From Colocasia esculenta (lineage: Eukaryota > Streptophyta > Magnoliopsida > Alismatales > Araceae), in assembly GCA_014218235.1 (NCBI GenBank), contig CM024766.1:69429207-69493206 (forward strand): DNA of 64,000 nt, given 5' to 3'. Positions 54,227 to 64,000 of the stretch are shown here, in pieces. Position 1 is the first letter of the stretch. Every line of letters begins with the position of its first letter. A model generated the notes under the pieces. That model was not told the origin of the DNA. It did not search any database and saw nothing but the letters and a program-made list of their open reading frames with translations. Made by a program: the position numbers and the translations under genes.

Positions 54227-56344
54227 TCAGAGTATCAACTGCGAATCACCAATTATCCTTAACTCCTTGACTCCGAGCAATAATGCCATTTTTAGGCCAG
54301 CTAAAAGCGCCTCATACTCGGCCACATTGTTCGTGGCTCGGAAGGTTAACTGGTAGGCGTGCGGAATGACTACCCCTTCCGGTGAGAGGAGGACTGCCCC
54401 TATTCCACACCCTTTGGAATTGAGGGCCCCATCGAAGTAAAGTACCCACGAAGGTTCACCATCGATAATGGCTCCTAACTCTTCATCGGGAAAGATTTCA
54501 TCAACGGGAGAGCATAAAGGCAAGGGGTGGTGGGCCAAATGCTCAGCAATAGAGTGTCCCTTGATTGACTTTTGGTTGACGTAGGTGATATCAAATTGAT
54601 TGAGGAAACTCTGCCACCTCATCAACCGGTCAGTCAGGACAGGCTTCTCAAGCAAGTACCGAATAGGGTCCATACGCCCCAGATGTTTCACTTCATGAGT
54701 GAGGAAATAATGCTTTAACTTCTCGGCAACCCAGACGACGGCCGCACACGTTCTTTCCATAGCGGTGTACTTCTTTTCAGCTTCATTGAACAACTTGGAT
54801 AAATAGTACACCGCTATCTCCTTCTTCTCATCATCGTATTGGGCCAAAACTGCTCCAGTTGAATCTTCAGTGGTTGACACATAGAGCAATAAAGGCCGAC
54901 CCAAGACCGGAGGAGCGAGAACAGGGGGATTGAACAGATAACTCTTCAACTCACCAAAGTCCTTTTGACATTTATCATTCCAATCAAACTTAGCCTCTCC
55001 TCTAAGCATCTCAAAGAAGGGCTTACAACGGATCGAATGCTGGGAGATAAATCTCCTAATGAACTGAAGTCTACCAATTAGCCCTCTAACTTCTCTGATA
55101 TTCCTAGGAGGAGGCATGTCGATTATTGCTTTGGCCTTATTAGGATCAATTTCAATTCCCCACTTGCTTACTATGAACCCAAGCAACTTCCCCGAGGAGA
55201 CACCAAAGACACATTTCTTGGGGCTCATCTTAAGATTATGTTCTCTAGACCGCTGGAGAACTGCTCGGAGGACCTCAGCATGGCCATGTCGAGTCTTTGA
55301 TTTAACCAAGACATCATCTACATAGACCTCCATGTGCGCATGCATCATGTCATGAAAAATCACCATCATTGCCCTTTGATAGGTGGCTCCCGCATTCTTC
55401 AATCCGAAGGGCATGACGACATAACAGTAGGTCCCCCAGGGCATTGTGAAAGAAGTTTTCTCCTGGTCTTCCTCCGCCAGACGGATCTGGTTATACCCAG
55501 AGAAACCATCCATAAAAGACAACATCTCAAAGCTGGCAGTGTTGTCCACTAGGACATCTATGTGTGGGAGAGGGAAATCATCCTTTGGGCAGGCACGATT
55601 AAGGTCACGGAAATCTATACAGATCCTAACCTTAATGTCCTTCTTCATCACAGGGACGATATTAACTACCCATTGCGGATATAGCACAACCCTAATGAAT
55701 TTGGCTTTATGCAACTTGTCAACCTCCTCTTTGATTTTGAGTGCAATCTTGGGATGTAGCCTTCTCAGCTTTTGTATGACGGCTTTGGCATCAGCTTTTA
55801 GGACCAACCGGTGCTCGACCAAAGAGGTGTCAAGTCCTGGCATGTCCTCATAGGACCAAGCAAAACCAACGGAGAATTCTTTGAGAATAGCTATCAGAGC
55901 TTCTTCTTCTTCAACACTCAAGTTGGCACTAATCAAAACTATCTTCAAGGATTCTTTAGTGCGAAGGTTGACCTCTTTAGTGGGCTCGTCCGCAGCCATG
56001 GTTGGCTCATCGAACCTCTTTGTGCCATCCACATAGGAGCTCACTGGGTCCTCTTCTTCCGACCCAGGATCTCCCAGCTCATCTTTCTCAACAAAATCTA
56101 GCAGATAAACTCCTAAACCGTCATCTAAAGAGTCGCCTTCTTCAAAATCTGATTCAATAAGGGTAGGCTCCTCAAGAAACTTTGGGACTTGACTTAACTT
56201 GGCACACCTCTCAGCCAAAGCCATGACATAATGGGCAGGAACTTGCCTACCCTTCTCTTTGCGCACACATGGCTGAGCGGATCTAGACTCTTCTAATCCT
56301 AAACCCAACTCTAGACTAGACCCTTTTAGACATCTTTTATCCAT
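54227..56344 (-). CDS. Element C reverse transcriptase, RNase H and second RNase H
   Basis: The 705-residue open frame is the best preserved pol region in the window. RT blocks: IVPVMKKDIKVRICIDFRDL, LSFMDGFSGYNQI, MPFGLKNAGATYQRAM and YVDDVLVKSK (Asp pair 343-344). The first RNase H motif is weak (LLLYVSTTEDSTGAVLAQ). The second RNase H near residue 610 onward has VLYFDGALNSKGCGIGAVLL, VAEYEALLAGL and IIGDSQLIL, with the acidic residues kept. The TGA-type break after LIL cuts the last part of this domain. The dual RNase H identifies a Tat-lineage element. Confidence 0.94.
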   Translation of the reverse strand: MDKRCLKGSSLELGLGLEESRSAQPCVRKEKGRQVPAHYVMALAERCAKLSQVPKFLEEPTLIESDFEEGDSLDDGLGVYLLDFVEKDELGDPGSEEEDPVSSYVDGTKRFDEPTMAADEPTKEVNLRTKESLKIVLISANLSVEEEEALIAILKEFSVGFAWSYEDMPGLDTSLVEHRLVLKADAKAVIQKLRRLHPKIALKIKEEVDKLHKAKFIRVVLYPQWVVNIVPVMKKDIKVRICIDFRDLNRACPKDDFPLPHIDVLVDNTASFEMLSFMDGFSGYNQIRLAEEDQEKTSFTMPWGTYCYVVMPFGLKNAGATYQRAMMVIFHDMMHAHMEVYVDDVLVKSKTRHGHAEVLRAVLQRSREHNLKMSPKKCVFGVSSGKLLGFIVSKWGIEIDPNKAKAIIDMPPPRNIREVRGLIGRLQFIRRFISQHSIRCKPFFEMLRGEAKFDWNDKCQKDFGELKSYLFNPPVLAPPVLGRPLLLYVSTTEDSTGAVLAQYDDEKKEIAVYYLSKLFNEAEKKYTAMERTCAAVVWVAEKLKHYFLTHEVKHLGRMDPIRYLLEKPVLTDRLMRWQSFLNQFDITYVNQKSIKGHSIAEHLAHHPLPLCSPVDEIFPDEELGAIIDGEPSWVLYFDGALNSKGCGIGAVLLSPEGVVIPHAYQLTFRATNNVAEYEALLAGLKMALLLGVKELRIIGDSQLIL

Positions 56345-58766
56345 AAATAATGCACAATTTGATTTTAAATTTGCATTCTATTCATGTATGAGCATTTTAG
56401 TTAAAGTTTTGGGTAGAACACATAGTTAAAATGTTCATTTAATAAAGTCAATGCTTGTTTGACTAATAAAGGGTTTTCTTTGTAAATACACTGTATACAA
56501 ATCTTTGATTCTTGTATGTATCTTTTAATTCCTACAAACATTAATAAATCAACATTTTACATAACCCACCTCACCTTATTAAATAAACAAATAAATTACT
56601 CACCATCCCATTGGCCACATACCCCACTTAACATTTTCTTGTCTTCCCCCAGGCGAATGGAACCAGCAGAAGTTGCTGGAAGCAGCTAGACGCTGCTTTG
56701 GTCATGTGTGTTGATGGCGTGCACGGCTGGTGCTGTGAAGGCGCAGGCCGCCTGATCTGGGCAGTGCAGGGCCTGGACGGCCAGCGCCCAGGCGAGTGTG
56801 TGTTGTTCGTGGAGAGCGGCTGCGGCCAGGGCTGAAGCAGATGCGCATGGCGGCATGGCTGGGTCATGTGTGCTGTGCGATCGGGAGGACCTGGCGGTGT
56901 GGAGCGCTCCAGCTGTGCTGGCGAATGGCGGATGGACTAGGTGGCTGAGGTGTACAGATCTGGCGTTCTAGGCAGGCAGTGCACCAGGGGCTGCTGAGCG
57001 ATGGAGGCTGGGTATGCAGTGGCCGGATCCGTTGAGGAGCTCGTGCTGAGCTGGAGGTCGTGCGACGCTGGCGATCCAGGTGAGGAGAGATGGCGATCCT
57101 GGTGCTGCTGCAAAGTTGGTGATCCAGGAGGCAGGAAGCAGAGTCCCAGGTGTCTATAAAAGGACCCCAAGGTCCTCTTCTCCGGGGGTTCGGTTTTTAG
57201 GAAATTTTAGCTTCTATATTTTTTTTAAGTTTTTCCTGTATTTTCTGTTTTAGCAGAGCAGGAAAGGGGATTGGGAGGTTCAGAATTTTGGGGGTTTTAG
57301 CTTTTAGTTCTTCTGTAAGGTTCGGGTGTGGAGAATTTTTAGGAGTTATTAGCTTCCAGTTTTATTTCTGTAGTTTCTTCTTGGAGAAGAGCAGAGGTTT
57401 AGCATTTGGAGGATTTCTTAGTTCTTTCCTGTTCTTCCATAGTTGAGAGGTTGGGCGAGTGAGAATTTTTAGGAATCTATTTTTTGCCATTATATTGCTG
57501 TGATTTGCTTGCAATTTATGTTCTTCTCTCTTCGCTGCGGCTATGGATCGATTCAATGCAAATGTGCAATAGAAGGCTTCCTTTCTTTGCTTCTGGGAGT
57601 TGTGAGATCGCTTGGGGAGACGGCTGGGATTTGTTTTGGATAAGTTTCTTACTGTTGGCCGTTGTTGGGAGGAAAATTTATGTTCCCATTTCTTCTGCAT
57701 TCAAGGTTCGATCCATTCAATTTCTTGTTTCCTCTGTTCTCCTGTTGGGTAGGATATAACTAGAAATTTCTTCTTCTCTGTTGATGTCGACAATTTTCAC
57801 TTCTGTTGGGAATAGTGAGGTTGATCCAGTTTAGTTTGCATGTTCTATTTCCTTATGTTCCAGAGGGTGATCCAGTGGCTTTATTGCATTTAATTCCCAT
57901 TTCTTCTGTGTTGCTTAGTTCAATTAAGTGCGATTGTCAAATTCTATTTTTTTTTCTTTCTATATTTTAGTGAAGATTGTGCCAATGTTGTTTTCTTCCT
58001 TCTATGTTGGAGAGATCAGAGGCTTCTTCTTGCTACTGTGAAGATTGGATTCTGAGTCCAGGGGCTTGGCTGGTTGTGATTTTTGGCATTTTTTTTCATT
58101 TGTTTTTTTTCTGTAATTTTCCTTTCAACATAGTAGGGGAGGGTGACGACTTCTGCTATTTCTGGGGGGTTTGAGCACATGATTTTTGGGATTTTCTTCT
58201 TTTGCTGTGATTGAGCCAGTGGAATTTATTTTATTGCTTCTTATTTCTTTTTTTTGTGTTGAGAGGAATCCAATCCAGTGGAGCTATATTCTTCCATTTC
58301 TATTGCATTGGTTCATTTCTATTGTGTTGTGGAGATTTCTTATGTGCTGTTGTACTTAGAGTCCGAATGACTTCTGCTTCTTTACAGACTTCTGTCTACT
58401 TGTTTGATCCCTTTATTGTGAGGGTACATTGATTTCAAGTTAAAGTAGTTTAAATCAAATTCTATTCGGCCTCTCCGTGGATATGACCCGTGCTCACCAC
58501 CATGCTAGTTCATCTTTGTTGTTTCAATTTTTTGAGACAGTTTAGAGGAAGTGAGCATATTAATCTATGCAATGAACTTTGAACAACGAGAGTGCACAGT
58601 CAACAATGTCACGCGTTCAGGAATCAAGGCCTAGAACCATAAGCTGCTGACTTAAGGCAACCTCGACTGGCCATGCGAAGGATGGAGATAGAACAGGTGG
58701 AGAAAGAAGGGAGAAAGAAGAAGTTGAAGAAGGGGGAGGAGAGTCAGGTACCGGGCGCACCTCAGC
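56345..58766. other. Element C 2.4-kb block between G-patch and RT, unidentified
   Basis: The matching interval in element B is only about 1.1 kb. The + strand has a TATA-like TCTATAAAAGGACCCC near 57160 followed by a T-rich leader-like stretch. Near 58480 it reads CCGTGGATATGACCCG, a phrase like those near LTR-element ends. No open frame of known function is present. It could be an inserted LTR fragment, or an intron like that reported between protease and RT in Ogre. No target-site duplication was found. Confidence 0.35.
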
Positions 58767-59228
58767 TTAGGGAGAAGGAGATGGAGAGGGAGATGGTGGA
58801 GATGGAGAGTCAGAACCGAAGAGCGAGAGAAGGCCAAAATCTTCGGAGACTTCCTCTAATTGGGTGTCCTCTTCTTCATCGCTTTCCGAGTCGGACAACT
58901 CCTCTATCACGGGTTCCCGAGTTCCCAGTTGGAGGGGCCCCTCAACGAAATGTTCCTTCAGGGTCCAGGTAAGAGGTTGATAGGGAATAAATGGGTCTGG
59001 ATGAATGGGGTCTGGGTGAAAACCTAGACCAGCCCTATCTAGCGGCCTCTTGACTTGGGTGTGGTGGACAGGACCCTGCTGGTTCTTTCCCAACCCTCGG
59101 CCATGTATATAGCCGATCCTAGCCATTACCTCCCAACCTTTCCCTTGGGGGCATGGGACATGGGGTTCTTTAGCTGACTGGGGAGATTGGCTGAGATCAC
59201 AGGGCAAGGGGAAGTCAAAGATTGACAT
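58767..59228 (-). pseudogene. Element C G-patch and acidic linker
   Basis: The frame has GWEVMARIGYIHGRGLGKNQ, the same G-patch position as in element B (after protease). An acidic serine-rich tail follows (EELSDSESDEEEDTQLEEVS). A stop at 59238-59240 separates it from the protease frame, so the polyprotein is interrupted here. Confidence 0.8.
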
Positions 59229-59237
59229 GACCGGCTT

Positions 59238-59798
59238 CTACCCCTTGTCCGGAATGAACAAATGCGGCATCTGCTCCGAGGTGATGGAATTAAGAGTTTC
59301 CAGGGTAGGAATGCTCTTGATTTTGATAATCCGCCCATTGAAAGGAAACTTGAAGCACTGATGGGCGGTGGAAGGGACCCCTAAGGTTTGTTCTAGCCAT
59401 GGACGACCGAGAATGGCCTTGTAGGTCGGATCGACGTCGAGGACTAAAAACTTAGAAGATATAGTAACGGGCCCGATTTCAAGATGAAGAGCAATCTTGC
59501 CTTTGGCAACCCTTTTGGAGTTGTCATAGGCAGCGATGGTGGAGCAGATTTTCTCCAGATTATCTTCCCCCAAACCCAATTTCTTGAGGGTCTTCATCGG
59601 ACATACATTGACAGATGCCCCGATGTCGATTATAGTGGAGTCTACTGAAACCCCATTGAGGTTGATGGTAAGATAGAGAGGAAGCGAACGGCACTCGGGG
59701 GCGGCAAGATCTTTATCCGAAAAAGACATTGAGGGTCCTTGGGTAAGGGAGAGAATGGCATTGGTGACCCCACTAGGAGGGAGGTCATCATTGACCAT
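59238..59798 (-). pseudogene. Element C protease with altered active site
   Basis: The frame carries STIIDIGASVNVCPMKTLKK where element B has VDTGASINVCP. The catalytic Asp-Thr-Gly has become Asp-Ile-Gly, which should impair activity. TIAAYDNSKR and YKAILGRPWLEQTLG are conserved. It lies between gag and G-patch as expected and is separated from both by stops. Confidence 0.88.
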
Positions 59799-60032
59799 GA
59801 TCTTCTGGAGAAATTGGAGGAGGGTGGACTAGTGAGACGGCGACCTCCGAATCAATTCCAAAATAGACACCCTCACGGGCGTCTTATCTAGGTGTTGGAG
59901 AATGTCATATTCGGTGCCGGCGGGTGGTGGGGGTCCATTATCCTCCTCATCTTGCGAAGGCCGCGGGGGTGGAGGAACGATCCGGTTCCTGAGCGTGACA
60001 TGAACATCTTCCTGAGACCCGGGGAGGATTAA

Positions 60033-61265
60033 CTAGAGAGGTCTGGTCTCGGGGGTAGACGATTCAAGAGCAGGGACGGTAGGAGGGTAGGCCTCTTGAC
60101 GGATTGGTCGAATGAGGACTAAAGGCCGCTCCTCTAAAATGGCGTCTACTGTAGTGGAAGGTTCCTCAGACTCTATGGAAGGACACGGGTACCATTCTTC
60201 AGAGCCCTCTACCCCCCACTTTTGTTCTCTCCTCACGACTCGGGGTTCTGCATGCGTCATGGTGTGGACGTTCTCCTGGGTCCTAGAGGAGGAGGGGTTG
60301 TTACTTTGGTAGCTGGGGAGAGGGTTTTGGACGATAACCAACTCTTTCTTGGTATACCTAGACTTCGCTATGGCTACCTTGACATCCTCCCAGTTAATCC
60401 TTCCTTGATCGTTCATGTCATACACCCAGTCACGGAAGGTAAAGCAGTTATGGAGCTGATGACCATGGGCCCTGTGGTACGGACAGTATTTGGAGGTGTC
60501 CACCATCGGATTGATGTTCTCCCTTTGTGGGGGGAGTTGGATAGCATCGCAGGACATAAGGGCGAAGAATACGTTCTCAAGGGTCTCAGGTAGAGGAGGG
60601 TAGTGAGACCTCTTAGGGCCAGGCCGGGTGTAACCAGCAGGAGGGGGAACAACCGAGTAAGGCTTGGAGGGGTGTGACGGGAACTGGTGAGGGTTGGAAA
60701 GATTAGATGGAGGATTGGAAGGCTTGTTTGGAGGCCTCAATGGCTGACTGCAAGCATTGACAGACTCATTGACGATCACCCCCTCGGTGGTAGGTGCCGC
60801 GGGAGCGTTACGTCCCTTGGGCTTCCCTTCGAAAAAGTGTGGCAAAGAGGAGTCCTTAATTTGGTTATGGACCACCATGGCTCGATTGTAAAGGTGTGCG
60901 AATGAGGGGAACTCACTCAGCATCAGGACAGAGCGAAGCACGGGGGTGGTGTTGGTAACCAACATGGTTATAGCTTGGGACTCCAGAATGGGTATATCCG
61001 CCCTTGATGCCATGGATCTCCATCGATTGGCAAACGTGACAAAGTCTTCGTCCGGCTTCATCTTTTCTGCCACCAAGTCAGGAAGTGTAGGGACTTGGGT
61101 GGCCATATACGAGAAGTGGGAGATGAATCGCTCGGAGATGATGTCGAAGTTAACGAGGTCCGATGTGGGTAGGGAGGTGAACCACCTCAAAGCCTCCCCT
61201 TCTAACGATTGTTGGAAGAGGTGAACTAAAAGAACCTGATCGTACAACCATCGGTGGGAATCCAT
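60033..61265 (-). CDS. Element C gag, main domain
   Basis: The 410-residue frame has the retrotransposon gag core (LVHLFQQSLEGEALRWFTSL, FISHFSYMATQVPTLPDLVA, EKMKPDEDFVTFANRWRSMA). A proline-rich linker follows, then KYCPYHRAHGHQLHNCFTFR, a C-H-H-C array equal to that of element B gag, and QGRINWEDV. The N-terminal part is in a separate frame (61325-61903). It would form particles and bind RNA. Confidence 0.87.
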   Translation of the reverse strand: MDSHRWLYDQVLLVHLFQQSLEGEALRWFTSLPTSDLVNFDIISERFISHFSYMATQVPTLPDLVAEKMKPDEDFVTFANRWRSMASRADIPILESQAITMLVTNTTPVLRSVLMLSEFPSFAHLYNRAMVVHNQIKDSSLPHFFEGKPKGRNAPAAPTTEGVIVNESVNACSQPLRPPNKPSNPPSNLSNPHQFPSHPSKPYSVVPPPAGYTRPGPKRSHYPPLPETLENVFFALMSCDAIQLPPQRENINPMVDTSKYCPYHRAHGHQLHNCFTFRDWVYDMNDQGRINWEDVKVAIAKSRYTKKELVIVQNPLPSYQSNNPSSSRTQENVHTMTHAEPRVVRREQKWGVEGSEEWYPCPSIESEEPSTTVDAILEERPLVLIRPIRQEAYPPTVPALESSTPETRPL

Positions 61266-61324
61266 GGTGAATCCGGCAAGATGGAACCCAGAGGGAAATA
61301 GGCATTGGGAAGCTTGCAGTAATT

Positions 61325-61903
61325 CTAGAGGGAATGAGGCTTTGAAAGGGACAGGGATTCAGCCAAAAGCTTCCTAATAAGCCCCTCCATCTCCGAACGG
61401 GAAACGGATTCGGATCGAGTGGGGGGTGCGGGCTGAGCATGAGGTGGATAGGAGAAGGGAGGAGTTGGGACAGAAGTAGGTAGAGGAGTGGAGGGAATTG
61501 GAGTGGAGAAGGGGGCAGGAGAGACGGGAACCCGTGAAGGGGTAGCAGGCCTAGGAATGGGCCTAGATGAGGAAGCTTGGAAAGGGGAAGGGGATGGAGA
61601 GGAAGGGGAGACTGCTGCCCGAACAGTATGCTTGGAGAGCATCGAAATGATGTCCTCGGGCGAGTACCGGGAAAGGAGCTTAGAGAATTCAGGGTCGTCA
61701 TGGGTGTCTTGTGCATAAGTGGGATTGACCCTCAAACTCATGCTCCCCTTAAAATCAGCTTGAGAGGAAGAGGAGGAATGGACTGACTCTTCGGGTTGGT
61801 TGTTTGTGTCAACCATCCCGACAAACTCATGAACATTATCTTCATATTCAAATGCCAGATTATCAACCATGTTTAATGAGTTTAACCAAGCGTCCATTAG
61901 CAC
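61325..61903 (-). pseudogene. Element C gag N-terminal region
   Basis: The 192-residue frame starts MLMDAWLNSLNMVDNLAFEY and contains DPEFSKLLSRYSPEDIISML and a proline/serine-rich stretch. It ends SEMEGLIRKLLAESLSLSK, like the coiled-coil linker MSEWASIKKELQELRKQ of element B. It breaks about 60 bases before the main gag frame. Confidence 0.7.
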
Positions 61904-62604
61904 ACAACCTACTGATTTTAGAATGGTTTAAGATGAAGTGATTACACTGTTTTAGAAGAAATATGGGTTTCTACCAAACAATGTTATCAAACAACGTCCC
62001 CAAAATTTTAAAGATCAAAGTTATGTGTTATGTTGACTTGTAAATGTCATTCTCTCAAATCTGACTCAGACTCGGGTAAATAGGCAAGCTAGACTGGGAG
62101 GGTAAAAGGTCCTCCTACCCCGTACCGTGAGGGAATCCACGGAATGTAGGGACTTACAGAGTTTTCTTCGGAACCAACCTGATTTACTCGAGAGGGAATC
62201 CTCGAGTAAAAGATTGTAAACCAAAGAAGGGTGATCCTAGAATGTGAGGGGAGGCTAGAAAAGGTGAGAAGAGTGACCCCCCAGTGACTGAGGACTGTCA
62301 GTGGCAAACAGTAAGTAGACAGAAAACAAAATCAAAGCAAAACAATAAAAAAACAGTCAAAAACATGCTTCTGTGAAACTAAACGGCATACAAGTTGATG
62401 CACAGTTCATCAGAAACAAGTAAACGACAAGATCGACTGGCGCTAATAGCAAGTAGACGACAACCTAGATGGACGCTAACAGAAACTAAACGGCAGGAAA
62501 GATAGACGTTTACCTGGGTAAATGGCACGATCGTTTGCCGTCTACCTGGGCGCAGACAGACCACAGTGGCTGAAGCTGTCCCACCGTGATCGCCAGAAGA
62601 GAGC
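61904..62604 (-). other. Element C leader with hairpin module, class II motifs and primer site
   Basis: Read on the minus strand from the 5' LTR: primer site TGGCGATCACGGTGGGAC (62578-62595), identical to element B. Next come class II-like words (GACGCT, GCCGTCTAC, AAACGGC, AGACGAC) at 62428-62545. A 10-bp perfect stem follows (62183-62192 with 62201-62210) with loop GATTCCCT. CTCTGTAAGTCC is next, then a 5-bp stem (62125-62129 with 62138-62142) around GATTCCCT again. No coding sequence was recognised before gag. Confidence 0.7.
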
Positions 62605-63868
62605 TGTGGACGCTCATTTCTGGGCCGTCCCCGGCCGATCGCTGGATCTTTCGGGTGCTCGCGGACACCACTGACCTCTCGTTGGCGATGATGGGGTCTC
62701 CGGTTGACCTCGTCGACTCTCCTGTTGACTTGGTTGACTAGAGAGAAAACAAAGCAAACTAGCAAAAGGAGAGGGAGTCTGTGATCACCGGGGCCTTACC
62801 TGTGCCCAAGGAGTGATGGAATCGCGTCAGTGCAATGGCCTCGCGCAGCGGATGGAGACGGGGCTTCCACTTCTCCTTCTTCGGCCGACCAAAAAAGAAG
62901 AGCTCCGCGGTCTTCTATGAGTCATTCCTGCCACAAAAAGACACTCTATTAGCCTAAGGAAAGCGTGGTAAATGCTCAGAAACAGAGTGAGACAGCCCAA
63001 AAGGTGAGTCCCGTACCGGTTGCAGACTTGAGAAGAGGGGTGGACAAGTGCTATGACCACCGTTCTTCCCTCCATTTTTGGTTGGGAAACCCCTTTCTAG
63101 GTGTGTAGGGAAGTGACCTACGTGCCTAGAGTGAATGGGAAGGTGTGTGTGACATGCAAATAACTAAAGAGAGAATAAGGAAAGAGAGAGGGATGGAGGT
63201 GTAGATCCTCGTTCGTTGGCATTGCAGCTCCTCACAGGGCTCCTCCAGCTTGGGAAGAAGCCTCCTGAACATCCCGAAGTGTGAGAGGGAGAAGAGGAAG
63301 AGTTGATGAAGCTTGGGTGCAAATTCTCTCTCTTCTCTCAAAGTAGCAGCATGTGGACATCTAGTCTCTCTCCTCTTTTGGCTTAGAGGGCTCAAGGGAG
63401 TGTTATATAGACAGTGGGGGTCGAGCTCAGCAGCCTTGGATGCTCAAGTGTGAAGAAACACACTTGTACACTTAGCAATCGAAGTATAAAAGCTCCAACC
63501 AATGGGGAGAGGCCAAATAGGATTTTTACTGGGTCAAAGGGGTGCCAAGGTGGCCCATTTGCCCGTTGGGAACGGCCCCATGCGGTGCATGGGCGAGAGA
63601 ATGGAGCAAGTGGGCTAGATTCTCGGGGTAGTTGCGCAGACCAGGTAAACCCGGTTGACATCCAGCGATCCTGCCGCCAACCTCATGCAAACGTCCAGAG
63701 ATGTGGACGCCAATATGGGTTGACGTCTAGGGCCTATGCCATCAACCAGTAGTCGGCGGCCATCGATGCTGCCATCTACATGGCATCCGAGGCAAGTCAA
63801 TAAACGGTCAAATGACGCTTAATGGGCCAAAAGAGCCTTGCGGGGGTGGGCCAAATCTCACGTCTACA
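62605..63868 (-). mobile_element. Element C 5' LTR
   Basis: It is 1264 bp; on the minus strand it runs TGTAGACG to GCGTCCACA. A minus-strand TATA-like CTATATAACA lies at 63401-63410. The empty site of the LTR2 insertion is at 63536-63540. Class II words lie at 63650-63790. Confidence 0.95.
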
Positions 63869-63873
63869 ATCCC

Positions 63874-64000
63874 ATTAAGAGGTTGTCTCCATTTCCTGGG
63901 ACCCCCATCCCCCTGAGCCCGTTGAGGGAGTACTCCAGGCTACGGGCGTGCTCGAGTCTTCGGCCTAGTTGTCAGACTCTGGTCGTGGAGGGGAAAACAA
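63874..64000 (+). mobile_element. Element D 3' LTR, second part, cut by window end
   Basis: After the ATCCC duplication (63869-63873) the sequence resumes with text similar to 3120-3240 of LTR1 and, on the minus strand, about 8576-8700 in the solo LTR at 7609-9930. Shared landmarks are CCTGGGACCCCC, GTTGAGGGAGTACTCC, CTCGAGT and GAGGGGAAAAC. It is the continuation of the LTR begun at 5326. Confidence 0.85.

Larger units (their letters stand above)
6675..63868 (-). mobile_element. Element C: Tat/Ogre-like Ty3 element, minus strand, TSD ATCCC
   Basis: Direct terminal repeats lie at 6675-10264 (3' LTR) and 62605-63868 (5' LTR); both read TGTGGACGCTC to CGTCTACA on the + strand. ATCCC is duplicated at 6670-6674 and 63869-63873. 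Pol genes are on the minus strand; two extra genes are on the + strand between pol and the 3' LTR. Without nested elements A and LTR2 the element is about 19.6 kb. The second RNase H after RT-RNase H, the G-patch after protease, and the extra antisense genes fit the Tat lineage (Ogre, Retand and relatives). Confidence 0.93.
1..64000 (+). mobile_element. Element D: outermost Tekay-like LTR retrotransposon, partial
   Basis: The outermost unit is the 3' part of a Ty3-type element in + orientation. Its internal region occupies 1-1651 and 4173-5325. A purine tract is followed at 5326 by an LTR starting TGTAACATCCC. The LTR is broken at 6674 by element C and resumes at 63874, where about 127 bases resemble the middle of the solo LTRs at 1652-4167 and (reverse) 7609-9930. 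Both ends lie outside the window, so its 5' LTR and coding region are unseen. Assignment to the Tekay/Del group rests on the relict peptide NFEDEIVLRGG before the purine tract, a typical C-terminus in that group. Confidence 0.8.

Noticed and set aside
1..64000. Host genes, tRNA or rRNA genes
   Set aside because: All recognisable domains belong to retroelements or their antisense genes; no tRNA- or rRNA-like sequence was seen by eye.

Overview
The window is a block of nested LTR retrotransposons from a land-plant nuclear genome, probably a large one. I found no host gene, rRNA or tRNA gene. Plant origin is inferred from a Tekay-like chromovirus with a chromodomain, Tat/Ogre-like Ty3 elements with a second (archaeal-type) RNase H domain, and antisense plant-mobile-domain-like genes. 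I cannot name the species.

Layout, outermost first, each join supported by a 5-bp target-site duplication (TSD) read in the sequence. Element D (Tekay-like, + strand) runs off both window ends; its 3' internal region is 1-5325 and its 3' LTR starts at 5326. D carries a solo LTR at 1652-4167 (TSD GGTGC). The D 3' LTR is split by element C (6675-63868, minus strand, Tat-like, TSD ATCCC) and resumes at 63874. The C 3' LTR holds a solo LTR at 7609-9930 (TSD AAAGG); the intact C 5' LTR at 62605-63868 shows the empty site. C is interrupted at 15157 by element A (Tekay-like chromovirus, 15157-50417, TSD GGCAC). The A 3' LTR is split by element B (Tat-like, 24326-48868, TSD AACAC). B contains solo LTR E (40870-46153, TSD ATAAT), and E contains a solo LTR of the A family, called A' (41735-44733, TSD TCAGC). 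The stack is six deep: D > C > A > B > E > A'.

Gene content. A has degraded gag, protease, RT-RNase H, integrase and chromodomain. B and C each have gag, protease plus G-patch, RT-RNase H-archaeal RNase H and integrase in one direction. Between pol and the 3' LTR each carries two intron-containing genes in the opposite direction: aORF1 (resembling plant DUF7745-type proteins) and aORF2 (plant-mobile-domain-like followed by coiled coil). Almost all coding regions carry frameshifts or stops; aORF1 of C is close to intact.

The main discovery candidate is a system of clustered short motifs. B and C carry motif clusters at the same non-coding places: LTR or leader, upstream of aORF1, between aORF1 and aORF2, and inside intron 1 of aORF2. 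The word differs: GGCGACA/TGTCGCC (class I) in B, and GGACGTC/TGGCGTC/GGCGGC-like (class II) in C. LTRs of unrelated chromoviruses carry the same words (class I in A and in the solo LTRs at 1652 and 7609; class II in E; a third variant in D). This resembles the VANDAL/VANC anti-silencing arrangement, in which an element-encoded factor acts on clustered short motifs, and suggests that chromoviruses mimic the motif. The functional reading is inference. A second candidate is a conserved leader-RNA hairpin module with ATTCC-containing loops and changing stems, shared by A, B and C.
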